The notes under the pieces are model-generated. The model made no database searches. It worked only from the letters and a program-made list of their open reading frames with translations, and had not been told where the DNA came from. Below, piece after piece: positions 9,119-17,658 of a stretch of DNA of 64,000 bases (positions are counted from its first letter, which is position 1; each line of letters opens with the position of its first letter). This stretch comes from Algoriphagus boseongensis (lineage in GTDB: Bacteria; Bacteroidota; Bacteroidia; Cytophagales; Cyclobacteriaceae): positions 1,289,672 through 1,353,671 of the forward strand of contig NZ_SNYF01000005.1 in NCBI RefSeq assembly GCF_004362805.1. The letters are read 5' to 3'. A program made the position numbers and the translations under genes.

Positions 9119-9402
9119 AAATCGATAAAGAATCAATTAAAAAAATTGCGCATTTGGCAAGGCTGGAATTTGACGAAAATTCCGCTGAGAAAATGTCAAA
9201 AGACATGTCCAAAATTCTCGATTGGGTGGAGCAGCTCAATGAAGTGGATACCTCCAATGTGGAACCCTTAACGACCATGTCTTCCGAGGTAAATGACATG
9301 CGAGAAGACAAAGTTGGAACGCATATGAGCCATGATGAAGCGCTTAAAAACGCTCCAAAGAGAGATTCTGACTATTTCAGAGTGCCAAAGGTATTGGAAT
9401 AA
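9115..9402 (+). CDS. gatC: Asp-tRNA(Asn)/Glu-tRNA(Gln) amidotransferase subunit C
   Basis: 95-aa GatC, the small subunit that bridges GatA and GatB in the transamidation of mischarged Glu-tRNA(Gln)/Asp-tRNA(Asn). The conserved pattern IKKIAHLARLEF, then VEQLNEVDTSNVEP and the C-terminal MREDKV...FRVPKV is intact. It starts with GTG at 9115, overlapping the acyltransferase stop by four bases (GTGA). gatA and gatB are not in the window, as is common in this phylum. The TPR gene follows after two bases. Confidence 0.93.
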   Translation: MKIDKESIKKIAHLARLEFDENSAEKMSKDMSKILDWVEQLNEVDTSNVEPLTTMSSEVNDMREDKVGTHMSHDEALKNAPKRDSDYFRVPKVLE

Positions 9403-9404
9403 TA

Positions 9405-12170
9405 ATGAGTCAAAAATCTGTTTTTACCAGTTCTTTAGGATTTGGAATAGCCCTCTTGCTCTTAGTGACGGGAGGGCTTTTTGCCGCCTATTCTTTTTGG
9501 CTTCACCCAAATTCCTACCCCAGCTTCACCACCGCTACTTTTTTGGATACAGTAGCAGTGCCATTTACTGAAGTCTCTTTGGGGAATCTTTCTATCCCAA
9601 TTGAATTGGACAATTTCATTGTTTTTCAGGAATTCAAAGCAATCGCGCCTGCCTTTACCATTCTCGAATCCTACCTATTTGGGATCGCTTTTTTCTTGGT
9701 TGCTGTCACTGCGCTGACTTCATTTTCCTATTTCCAGAAATTCCCATTTCTAGGCACTGGACTAGGATGGATTGTTTTACTGACTCTTTCCAATGTAAAT
9801 GGATTAAACATCGGAGGCCCAAGTTCCAATTACCCTTTACTGATTTTGATTTCGGGATCTCTTATTCCTGTGATCTATTTTCATGTTTGGAAAACTCAGG
9901 CACGCTTTTTTGTGAGATGGCTTAGCATTCTATTGCCCTTTTTGGGCTCCATTTTGGCCTTAATCAAATTAAGCCCGGTAGAAAATCCAGGGCTTTATCT
10001 GGCAGAACAAGCAATTGTCCCCGCCTTGGGTTTTGCCTTGGCCTGGATATTTTGGCAAGGACATGCCATTCTATCCGGTATTTATGTGCTTCTCGCCAAA
10101 GCAAACCAAAACCTAAGCACCAAAATCTCGATTCAGATCACCATTTTAGGAGTGATTTATTTCCTATTGTTGATTGGATTGCTTTTGGATTTAAAAGGCG
10201 AAGTCAATATCCCCTTTCCGATCTTTTCCCCTCTCTTCCTGGTCATCCCGATAGGAGTTTTAGGCTGGTTTTCTACCAATCAAAAGATTCTTCAAGAGCC
10301 CAATTTAGCTGCTAGCCCTTCAAAAATCCGGCTTCTCTATATTCTGGGATTCGCTGTTTTGCTTTGGCTTTTAGGCAAAATTCAAATCTCAGCAAATCAG
10401 CCAGCCAAAGAAATGGTCAAACACCTTTTGGTTTATTCTCAAATGGCGTTTTCCTTATTTTTCTTCATCTACTTAATAAGTAATTTTTTGAATGTGATGA
10501 ATACTGGTAAAGCTGTTCATCGGATTCTTTTTAAGCCTTATTCTCTACCCTATTATCACTTGAGAATCGGAGGAATAATCGGAACCTTGGTGATTACTAT
10601 CTATTTGGAGGCCATTATTGCTGCGCAATTTAACTCACTCACTACCAATACGCTAGGCGACTACTATTACCAAACTGGTAAAAAGCTAGAAGCGAGTATT
10701 CTATATGAAAACAGTTGGGATCAATACCGCTACAATCCCAAGGCAAAGTTCCTGACTGCACAACTTCTTTTCGAACTTAATCAACCTACTCTAGCCAAGG
10801 AGCATTTAGAGCAAAGCTTCTCTGAGGCTCCACAAGTGGACAATATCCTTTTGCTTTGTGATCGATTAAACAGGGAGAATAAACCCTTTGAGGTGATTTA
10901 TTACCTAGAAAGGGGTCTTAAGTTTTTCCCTGAAAACCCCTACCTAAGTAATAATCTCGCACTCTTCTACACCTTGACTCAGAAGTTTGACGAGGCAAAA
11001 TCAATCCTGGAAAGTAAGGCTAGCTCAGATCCTGTTGCAGGTTCAAATTGGATTGCGCTTCAATCCAAACTTGGTTTGGAAGTGAATCTTTCAGAATCTG
11101 AAAGTGATTTCATTTCACAAATCAACCAATTGGCGGCCATTCGAAAAAGCGGTAAAACCCCTGAATCAAGCCTTACCGAATCCTTAAAAGCTCAAGTAAA
11201 CAAGGCCACTTCTCCCATGCTGATTAATGCGGCTTGGAGAAACCTGATCACTGAAAGGAATAATGAAGATCCTACTCAGGATTTAAAGAATTTGGATTCT
11301 TTGGCTAGGATGCCCGAAATGTTGGATTACACCATGCAGCTTCAGGAATCTGCATCCTTAAGAAGTCTGGGTGCCGGCCGAGTGATGGAAGCAGTGAAGA
11401 ACCTAAATGGTTTGGCCTTTAGAAATCCAGGAGATGCCGCCTATTACCTTCAGCTTACTGCTAAAATTCAAGCACAAAACCTTGATTTTGAAAAAGCTGG
11501 AAAGGATTTGATTGTGGCTGAGCAGAAGGGATTCCAAGCTTTTAATCCAAGTTTGCTTTCTATTCTGGAATTGGGAGGATTTGAAGAAGATGCAAATCGA
11601 ATCAAAGACAAATTCAACATAGCAAGAATTCCAATCTCAGTTTCTGATTCTCTGATTTTAAAAGATTTCAACAAACTTCTTCCAGAAAAAGCATTTGAGA
11701 ATTGGAAATCCATTGCTTCTGAACCTATAAAACCCGAATTGGCTTTTCAACTTTTGGCCCAAAAAGCTCATGGATTGACGCGTTCCCAGCTTCAGGAAAT
11801 TGGGGCAATTCTAAAAGGTAAGACAGATCGGGATATCGAGCTTCAAGAATTTCTTTCCAATCCGGATTGGGCCAATAAGGAATCCTTGTTGGCATTCACA
11901 AAATTCCTAGGGGTAAGTGAGGAATTGACTGCAAATCCGTATTTCACCCCTTTGGTTCTGAGTGCAGCTGATCGGGTCAGCGATCCACTTGGCCAATATG
12001 AAACCATCAACGCAGCGAGTGATTTCAACCGAGACCCTTTGCTTTGGATCAGAAAAGTTCAGGCAGCCAAGCGGATTGGATTGGACAATTATGCCGCTGC
12101 AGCCATCCAAGAAATGAGCACTTGGATGACTTGGGATGAAATTGAAAAACTCCAAATGGAGAACTATTAG
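9405..12170 (+). CDS. Large membrane protein with TPR-type helical C-terminal half
   Basis: 921-aa protein. The first about 410 residues hold roughly ten to eleven hydrophobic membrane segments. The remainder is soluble and helical with TPR-like pairs (for example LSNNLALFYTLTQKFDEAKSI and the YYLERGLKFFPENPY segment), presumably facing the periplasm. I recognise the layout as a conserved Bacteroidota hypothetical but cannot name a function. It starts two bases after the gatC stop and ends the globin-plsC-gatC gene run. An envelope-assembly role is only a guess. Confidence 0.7.
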   Translation: MSQKSVFTSSLGFGIALLLLVTGGLFAAYSFWLHPNSYPSFTTATFLDTVAVPFTEVSLGNLSIPIELDNFIVFQEFKAIAPAFTILESYLFGIAFFLVAVTALTSFSYFQKFPFLGTGLGWIVLLTLSNVNGLNIGGPSSNYPLLILISGSLIPVIYFHVWKTQARFFVRWLSILLPFLGSILALIKLSPVENPGLYLAEQAIVPALGFALAWIFWQGHAILSGIYVLLAKANQNLSTKISIQITILGVIYFLLLIGLLLDLKGEVNIPFPIFSPLFLVIPIGVLGWFSTNQKILQEPNLAASPSKIRLLYILGFAVLLWLLGKIQISANQPAKEMVKHLLVYSQMAFSLFFFIYLISNFLNVMNTGKAVHRILFKPYSLPYYHLRIGGIIGTLVITIYLEAIIAAQFNSLTTNTLGDYYYQTGKKLEASILYENSWDQYRYNPKAKFLTAQLLFELNQPTLAKEHLEQSFSEAPQVDNILLLCDRLNRENKPFEVIYYLERGLKFFPENPYLSNNLALFYTLTQKFDEAKSILESKASSDPVAGSNWIALQSKLGLEVNLSESESDFISQINQLAAIRKSGKTPESSLTESLKAQVNKATSPMLINAAWRNLITERNNEDPTQDLKNLDSLARMPEMLDYTMQLQESASLRSLGAGRVMEAVKNLNGLAFRNPGDAAYYLQLTAKIQAQNLDFEKAGKDLIVAEQKGFQAFNPSLLSILELGGFEEDANRIKDKFNIARIPISVSDSLILKDFNKLLPEKAFENWKSIASEPIKPELAFQLLAQKAHGLTRSQLQEIGAILKGKTDRDIELQEFLSNPDWANKESLLAFTKFLGVSEELTANPYFTPLVLSAADRVSDPLGQYETINAASDFNRDPLLWIRKVQAAKRIGLDNYAAAAIQEMSTWMTWDEIEKLQMENY

Positions 12171-12239
12171 GAGATTTCCTCGTATTTTTCCACATTAGAC
12201 TTTCGAAAAACTAAACCACTAACCTAGCCTCCTCTTTCT

Positions 12240-12956
12240 ATGAGCAGAGTAATTGAAACCCACGAAATCAACAAAACCTACAAAATGGGCTCTGAAATTA
12301 TCCAAGCCCTGAAATCAGTAAGTATCAATGTGGACCGTGGAGAATATGTAGCTTTTATGGGACCTTCAGGTTCCGGAAAATCAACCCTGATGAATATCAT
12401 CGGATGTTTGGACTCCCCTACCTCAGGAACTTATATCCTTGCAGGAAAAGACGTCAGCGATATGAGTGAAAATGAGTTGGCTGAAATCAGAAACAAGGAA
12501 ATCGGATTCGTATTCCAGACTTTCAACCTTTTACCCAGAGCAACTTGCCTGGAAAATGTCGCCTTACCTCTAGTTTATGCTGGATACAGCAGAGCAGAGC
12601 GAGAGGAAATGGCTTTTAAGGCTTTGGAAAACGTCGGTCTTGGTGATCGAACTAAGCACAGACCTAATGAACTTTCCGGTGGTCAAAGACAAAGAGTGGC
12701 CATTGCCAGAGCTTTGGTAAATGACCCAAGTATCATCCTTGCGGATGAACCTACTGGTAACTTGGATTCCAAAACTTCTCACGATATCATGGAGCTTTTT
12801 CATGAACTGCATTCCAAAGGCAATACCATCATCATGGTAACTCACGAAGACGACATTGCACATTATGCACATAGAATCGTCAGACTCCGGGATGGTTTGG
12901 TGGAGACAGACAAATTAAATCCGAATCCAACCCGCGGAGTAGCTGCTCACGTTTGA
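12240..12956 (+). CDS. ABC transporter ATP-binding protein, LolD/MacB type
   Basis: 238-aa ATPase with Walker A (GPSGSGKST, about 40-48), Q-loop (VFQTFNLLP), signature ([15 protein letters not shown]), Walker B ([13 protein letters not shown]) and the switch histidine (VTHEDD). The sequence pattern is that of the MacB/LolD/FtsE class, which works with FtsX-type permeases in lipoprotein release or macrolide/peptide export. No permease gene is adjacent, so the partner must lie elsewhere. It is probably its own transcription unit, since 69 bp separate it from the TPR gene. Confidence 0.92.
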   Translation: MSRVIETHEINKTYKMGSEIIQALKSVSINVDRGEYVAFMGPSGSGKSTLMNIIGCLDSPTSGTYILAGKDVSDMSENELAEIRNKEIGFVFQTFNLLPRATCLENVALPLVYAGYSRAEREEMAFKALENVGLGDRTKHRPNELSGGQRQRVAIARALVNDPSIILADEPTGNLDSKTSHDIMELFHELHSKGNTIIMVTHEDDIAHYAHRIVRLRDGLVETDKLNPNPTRGVAAHV

Positions 12957-12986
12957 TTTTATCCCCTTTTTATCAAAATAGATTCT

Positions 12987-12994
12987 TATTTTTG
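12987..12994 (+). promoter_or_regulatory. -7 box of the cobalamin adenosyltransferase promoter
   Basis: TATTTTTG, an exact TAnnTTTG match 23 bp upstream of the ATG at 13018. No clear -33 TTTG at the usual spacing, only a T-rich stretch. Confidence 0.45.
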
Positions 12995-13017
12995 CTTGAG
13001 ATTGACTCGAGGAAGAA

Positions 13018-13566
13018 ATGAAAATCTATACTAAAACCGGAGATCAGGGAATCACTTCACTTTTGGGAGGTACCCGTGTTCCTAAATCAGACTTAAGAAT
13101 TGATGCTTACGGAACGATCGACGAGTTAAATTCCTACATGGGACTCTTGAGAGATCAGGAGGTAAATGAAAAAAGAGCAGATTTTCTGAAGGAAATTCAG
13201 GATCGCCTATTCACAATTGGAGCAGAATTAGCTACAGTTCCGGGTAAAGACAAAGTCAAAAAGCCAGACCTTCATACGGAAGATGTAGAAGTTTTAGAAC
13301 AGGAAATGGACATCATGGATGCACAATTACCCGCATTGCAGGCATTTATTCTTCCTGGTGGACATCAGTCAGTGTCTTTCGCTCATTTAGCCAGAACAGT
13401 CTGCAGAAGAGCAGAAAGGATCGTGGTTGAACTTGCTTCTTATGAACCTGTGAACGATTTAATCATCCAATATTTAAATAGACTTTCCGATTACCTTTTT
13501 GTCTTGGGTCGAAAAATGGCTCAAGAACTCAATGTGGAAGAGGTCACCTGGAAGCCAAGACTTTAA
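13018..13566 (+). CDS. Cob(I)yrinic acid a,c-diamide adenosyltransferase, PduO type
   Basis: 182-aa ATP:cob(I)alamin adenosyltransferase, making adenosylcobalamin for B12-dependent mutases. Family marks: the N-terminal KIYTKTGDQGITSLLGG, the GTIDELNSYMG helix, and the C-terminal CRRAERIVVEL and NRLSDYLFVLGRKMAQE helices, with the conserved arginines that bind ATP. It is cytoplasmic and trimeric in the family. The branched-chain aminotransferase gene follows 61 bp later in the same direction; no functional link is obvious. Confidence 0.95.
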   Translation: MKIYTKTGDQGITSLLGGTRVPKSDLRIDAYGTIDELNSYMGLLRDQEVNEKRADFLKEIQDRLFTIGAELATVPGKDKVKKPDLHTEDVEVLEQEMDIMDAQLPALQAFILPGGHQSVSFAHLARTVCRRAERIVVELASYEPVNDLIIQYLNRLSDYLFVLGRKMAQELNVEEVTWKPRL

Positions 13567-13627
13567 TCCCGCTCAATATCCTAAAATAATTCCCTTTACC
13601 GGCTACAGTGCCTCAGATACCAAGAAA

Positions 13628-14695
13628 ATGAAAACTTCATTAGCTATTCCGGTTAAAAAGATCGCAAAATCAAAGCTCCCGGAAATCAATTTTTCAAATT
13701 TAGCCTTTGGCAAAGTGATTTCTGATCACATGTTTGTTGCCGATTACGTCAATGGGGAATGGACCGATTTACGTATCGAACCTTATGCCTCTCTCCAGCT
13801 TGATCCTGCAAACGCGGCACTTCATTATGGACAATCCATTTTTGAAGGAATGAAAGCCTACAAAAATGAAAAGGGTGAAATTTTGATTTTCAGAGGGGAT
13901 GCCAATGCCAGAAGAATGAATGAATCAGCTGCCAGAATGTGCATGCCTGAAATTCCTGAAGAGATCTTTATGGAAGGACTCCTTCAATTGGTGGATTTGG
14001 ATAGAAATTGGGTTCCTACCGGAAAAGGTTCAAGCTTATACATCCGTCCATTCATGTTTGCTATGGACAACTACATTGGGGTAAAACCATCTGATACTTA
14101 CAAATTCATCATTTTCACCTGCCCAGTTGGTGCCTATTACAGTAAGCCAGTCAATGTGAAAGTTGAAACCAAGTGGACAAGAGCAACGGAAGGAGGAACA
14201 GGAGCTGCAAAAACTGCAGGTAATTATGCCGCTTCTCTTTATCCTGCCTTGCAGGCGCAAAAGGCGGGATACGATCAATTACTTTGGACAGACGGAAAGT
14301 CTCACAGTAAAATCGAAGAAAGCGGGACCATGAATGTGATGTTTGACATCAACGGAACCTTGGTTACTGCACCTACTCATACTGGAACTATCCTTAAAGG
14401 GATCACCCGAGATTCAGTTTTACAATTGGCAAAAGATTGGGGAAAGCCAGTTGAAGAAAGATTTTTGACCGTCTCTGAACTGGTTGAGGCCATTGAAAAT
14501 GGAACTTTGAAAGAAGCTTTTGGTACTGGAACTGCAGCTACAATCGCCCATATTGCTAAAATCAATATTGAAGGAAAAGACTACACCATGCCTTCAAAAG
14601 GCCCAGAAGCTTTCTCCCACAAGGTCTTGGCAGAATTGGATGGCATCAAATACGGAGAAATTGAAGATCCTCACCATTGGATCGTAAAAATTTAA
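13628..14695 (+). CDS. ilvE: Branched-chain amino acid aminotransferase
   Basis: 355-aa PLP enzyme that interconverts Val, Leu and Ile with their 2-oxo acids. It belongs to the longer, eukaryote-like BCAT group: conserved HYGQSIFEGMKAY near residue 70, the active-site lysine in GAAKTAGNY (K195 from the chosen start), and the ESGTMNVMF PLP-phosphate loop. The start is placed at 13628 (MKTSLAIPVKK) because the open frame upstream overlaps the adenosyltransferase gene and does not look like BCAT. A strong terminator follows. Confidence 0.93.
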   Translation: MKTSLAIPVKKIAKSKLPEINFSNLAFGKVISDHMFVADYVNGEWTDLRIEPYASLQLDPANAALHYGQSIFEGMKAYKNEKGEILIFRGDANARRMNESAARMCMPEIPEEIFMEGLLQLVDLDRNWVPTGKGSSLYIRPFMFAMDNYIGVKPSDTYKFIIFTCPVGAYYSKPVNVKVETKWTRATEGGTGAAKTAGNYAASLYPALQAQKAGYDQLLWTDGKSHSKIEESGTMNVMFDINGTLVTAPTHTGTILKGITRDSVLQLAKDWGKPVEERFLTVSELVEAIENGTLKEAFGTGTAATIAHIAKINIEGKDYTMPSKGPEAFSHKVLAELDGIKYGEIEDPHHWIVKI

Positions 14696-14704
14696 TTGAA
14701 TAAG

Positions 14705-14733
14705 CGGGAAGGAAACTTCCCGTTTTTCTTTTA
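14705..14733 (+). terminator. Rho-independent terminator after ilvE
   Basis: Stem CGGGAAG / CTTCCCG with a GAAA tetraloop (14705-14722), followed by TTTTTCTTTT. Confidence 0.9.
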
Positions 14734-14741
14734 TTTAGGCT

Positions 14742-15254
14742 ATGGCAAAAACGATTCAAGCACTTTGCTTTCTATTTTTTCTCACCTCAACCATTTCCTT
14801 GGCTCAATCCAAGGACTTTTTATTGCTTAAAAGAGGAGGAAATCAGAAAACCCAAATCCGCTATTATGTCGGGGAAGACCTGACTTATAAAAGCAAAAAG
14901 CTTGACTATTTTGTGACAGATAGAATTGTCGAATTCGACAAAGACTTCATCTATTTGACTGAAAATATTCTAAGCCCCGATGACCTTGTGGAAATTGATA
15001 TCCGGAACAAAGATCCCAGAAATCGCACTCTGAGGAATTTGTCGTCTTTATTTTTGGGCTCAGGGATATTACTGATCGGAGTAGAAACAATCAACAGTAT
15101 TTACCAAGACGAAAAATTTCAAATAGATGGAGGCGTAGCCACAGTTTCGGGCATTTTAGTCGGCACTGGATTGGCTATGCTTCCGCTTCGATACAAGACA
15201 TTCAAACAGGGGAATGGAAACCGTGCGCAAATCATTCTGATGCGCTTGGATTAA
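14742..15254 (+). CDS. Small exported protein of unknown function
   Basis: 170-aa protein with a signal peptide (MAKTIQALCFLFFLTS...SLAQS; cleavage probably after Ala-Gln). The mature part begins with a KRGGNQKTQIRYYVGEDLTYKS-like beta segment and has one or two hydrophobic stretches (about 100-117 and 128-148), so it may be membrane-attached. I recognise no family. It follows the ilvE terminator closely and precedes prfB by 66 bp. Confidence 0.6.
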   Translation: MAKTIQALCFLFFLTSTISLAQSKDFLLLKRGGNQKTQIRYYVGEDLTYKSKKLDYFVTDRIVEFDKDFIYLTENILSPDDLVEIDIRNKDPRNRTLRNLSSLFLGSGILLIGVETINSIYQDEKFQIDGGVATVSGILVGTGLAMLPLRYKTFKQGNGNRAQIILMRLD

Positions 15255-15320
15255 TTGAGGAAAGCTGGTAAAAGCGCATTTTTTTTCGGACTTTTGCAAC
15301 CTAAATTTTCAACTAGACAG

Positions 15321-16428
15321 ATGACTTCAGAACAACTGAAAGACTTGAAAGCCCGTACTTCGGCTTTGAGGAGGTATCTTTGACTACGATCGGAAGAAAT
15401 TAGAAATCCAAGATCTAGAGGCCGTTTCGGCCCAGCCAGACTTCTGGAATAACCCAGAAGAGGCAGAAAAAACCATGAAGCAAATCCAAGCTCGAAAGAC
15501 TTGGACCAGTGATTTTGAAAACCTGGATAAAATTATTCAGGACCTTGAGGTATTGTACGACTTCTACAGCATAGAAGAAGTGACCGAAGAGGAAATCAAG
15601 GCTGAATACCTGAAGGCAAAAAATACCGTGGAAGCATTGGAATTAAAGAAAATGCTTTCCGCAGAGGAAGATCAACTCAATGCGGTTTTGGAAATCAATC
15701 CAGGTGCAGGTGGTACAGAAAGTAACGACTGGGCCTCAATCCTCATGCGTATGTATATCATGTGGGGAGAAAAAAACGGCTACAAAGTAAGAGAAGTAGA
15801 CGTTCAGCCTGGGGAAGTTGCGGGTATCAAATCAGCTACTTTGGAGTTTGAAGGACCTTTGGCCTACGGTTTCTTGAAATCCGAAACAGGAGTTCACCGC
15901 TTGGTAAGAATTTCACCCTTTGACTCAGGAGGAAGAAGACATACGTCCTTTGCTTCGGTATATGCATACCCGGAAGTGGACGACTCGATTGAGATCGAAA
16001 TCAATCCGGCCGATGTGGAACTGCATACTTCCCGTTCAGGAGGTGCCGGAGGTCAGAACGTAAACAAGGTGGAAACCAAAGTTCAGCTGACCCACAAGCC
16101 AACCGGTATCGTGGTGGTTTGTCAGGTTGAGCGTTCTCAGCTAGCCAACCGGGAGAAAGCCATGCAGATGCTAAAATCCCGACTCTATCAGATGGAGTTG
16201 GAAAAAAGAAATGCGGAAATCGCCAAAATTGAATCCTCGAAACTTCGGGTAGATTTCGGTTCTCAGATCCGAAACTATGTCCTTCATCCCTACAAGTTGG
16301 TGAAAGACAACCGAACCGGTTATGAGACTTCAGACGCTCAAAGTGTATTGGACGGAGGTTTGAATGAATTCATGAAAGCCTTCCTTCTGGCCCAAAGCGA
16401 AGAAGAAGCCAATAAGGATCAAAATTAA
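15321..16428 (+). CDS. prfB: Peptide chain release factor 2, with programmed +1 frameshift
   Basis: RF2 terminates translation at UGA and UAA. The gene is read as 15321-15380 joined to 15382-16428 (368 aa). The first 20 codons end at CTT, followed by an in-frame TGA (15381-15383); shifting +1 (skipping T15381) continues with GAC TAC GAT into the long frame. The RF2 codon-reading tripeptide SPF (in RISPFDSGG) and the catalytic GGQ (in [10 protein letters not shown]) are intact. RF2 controls its own level: when it is scarce, the ribosome pauses at UGA and shifts. Annotating only the second frame from an internal ATG (15475) would truncate the protein. A terminator follows. Confidence 0.96.
15369..15384 (+). 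promoter_or_regulatory. prfB programmed +1 frameshift site
   Basis: AGGAGG (15369-15374), a three-base gap, then CTT TGA C (15378-15384). The Shine-Dalgarno-like element, the spacing and the slippery CTT-TGAC are the same as in the Escherichia coli prfB site except AGGAGG for AGGGGG. The internal SD matters here because the phylum rarely uses SD sequences for initiation. Confidence 0.95.
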
Positions 16429-16433
16429 CTCAG

Positions 16434-16458
16434 AGGCCGGATGAAATTCCGGCCTTTT
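16434..16458 (+). terminator. Rho-independent terminator after prfB
   Basis: Eight-base stem AGGCCGGA / TCCGGCCT followed by TTTTG. It contains the ATG at 16441, which argues against that codon as the start of the next gene. Confidence 0.8.
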
Positions 16459-16479
16459 GTATTGAACTTTACCTATTCC

Positions 16480-17658
16480 ATGCGCCTGCTCCCCTCCTTT
16501 TTTACGTTGGACTTTTTTCTGCTTTGCATGAGCAGCTTCCTTTTTTTCTCCAGCTTTAACATGATCATCCCAGAGCTTCCAGCTTATCTGAGTTCTTTGG
16601 GTGGAGAAGATTACAAGGGGCTGATCATAGCCTTATTTACGCTTTCTGCGGGATTATCCAGACCCTTTAGCGGAAAATTGGCGGACAAGATTGGGCGTAT
16701 CCCAGTGATGATGGTTGGAGCTGCAGTTTGTTTTGTAGTCGGTCTCCTCTACCCCATCCTAAGTTTTGTTTCAGGATTCCTGTTTTTGCGATTTGCTCAT
16801 GGGTTTTCGGCTGGATTCACTCCTACTGGCGCATCGGCGTATGTAGCTGACATTGTCCCTTTTCAGAAACGTGGAGAAGCCATGGGAATTCAATCCCTTT
16901 TTGGATCCTTAGGAATGGCCGCAGGCCCGGCAATTGGAGGATGGATAGCCAGCTTTTGGCCTATCGAAACCTTATTCTACTGCGCTGCCTTTACAGCTAT
17001 TTTCTCGATTTTAATTCTAATGAGGCTTAAAGAAACCCTTACAGAAAAGGAACCCTTGAGTTTACAAATGTTTCGCTTGAAGAAAGATGAAATCATAGAA
17101 AAACGTGTTCTTCTTCCCTCAATTATCCTATTTCTATCTGTGTTTTCTTTTGGAGTGGTACTTACCATTATCCCAGATTTCTCCAGCCATCTTGGGATAA
17201 AAAACAAAGGGCTATTCTTTGCTGTATTTACTCTTTCCTCTTTGGGAATCCGTTTGATTGCAGGGAGAACATCCGATAAATATGGTCGGGTGGTCGTGCT
17301 GCGAGCAGCGGTAGTTACCATGATATTAGCTATGGTTTCGGTTGCTTTTGCAGAAAGTAAAGCAGTGCTCCTTGCTTCAGGGGTTTTGTTTGGCTCGGCT
17401 GTAGGAATGTACAGTCCTACCACAACTGCCTGGGTGGTAGACCTCTCCCTGGATAAATTCCGAGGGAGAGCCTTAGCCACAATGTATATTTTTCTGGAAA
17501 GCGGAATCGGGGTTGGAGCCCTAGTTTCAGGATGGCTTTATGCAAATAATCCAGAAAACTTCCGCTTGGTATTCTTATCCAGCGGAGGAGTAGCTTTTTT
17601 AGCCTTCTTGATTCTCTTTTTCATCAAGAGAGATCATAAAAACCACTTGCTTTCTTAA
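16480..17658 (+). CDS. Major facilitator superfamily transporter
   Basis: 392-aa inner-membrane transporter with about twelve hydrophobic helices. Loop 2-3 carries the MFS motif GKLADKIGRIPVM, and a second copy (GRTSDKYGRVVVL) follows helix 8, as expected from the internal duplication. The overall look is of a multidrug or small-molecule exporter (Arg/DHA-type), but the substrate cannot be told. The start at 16480 (MRLLPSFF) avoids the prfB terminator, in which the upstream ATG lies. Its last four bases overlap the end of the convergent M24 peptidase gene. Confidence 0.85.
   Translation: MRLLPSFFTLDFFLLCMSSFLFFSSFNMIIPELPAYLSSLGGEDYKGLIIALFTLSAGLSRPFSGKLADKIGRIPVMMVGAAVCFVVGLLYPILSFVSGFLFLRFAHGFSAGFTPTGASAYVADIVPFQKRGEAMGIQSLFGSLGMAAGPAIGGWIASFWPIETLFYCAAFTAIFSILILMRLKETLTEKEPLSLQMFRLKKDEIIEKRVLLPSIILFLSVFSFGVVLTIIPDFSSHLGIKNKGLFFAVFTLSSLGIRLIAGRTSDKYGRVVVLRAAVVTMILAMVSVAFAESKAVLLASGVLFGSAVGMYSPTTTAWVVDLSLDKFRGRALATMYIFLESGIGVGALVSGWLYANNPENFRLVFLSSGGVAFLAFLILFFIKRDHKNHLLS

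Noticed and set aside
15321..15474. prfB as a broken gene with an in-frame TGA at codon 21
   Set aside because: The stop is the programmed frameshift site with the canonical AGGAGG-TAT-CTTTGAC, and the downstream frame is intact.
16441..16479. MFS transporter starting at ATG 16441
   Set aside because: This ATG lies within the prfB terminator hairpin; ATG 16480 gives a normal MFS N-terminus.
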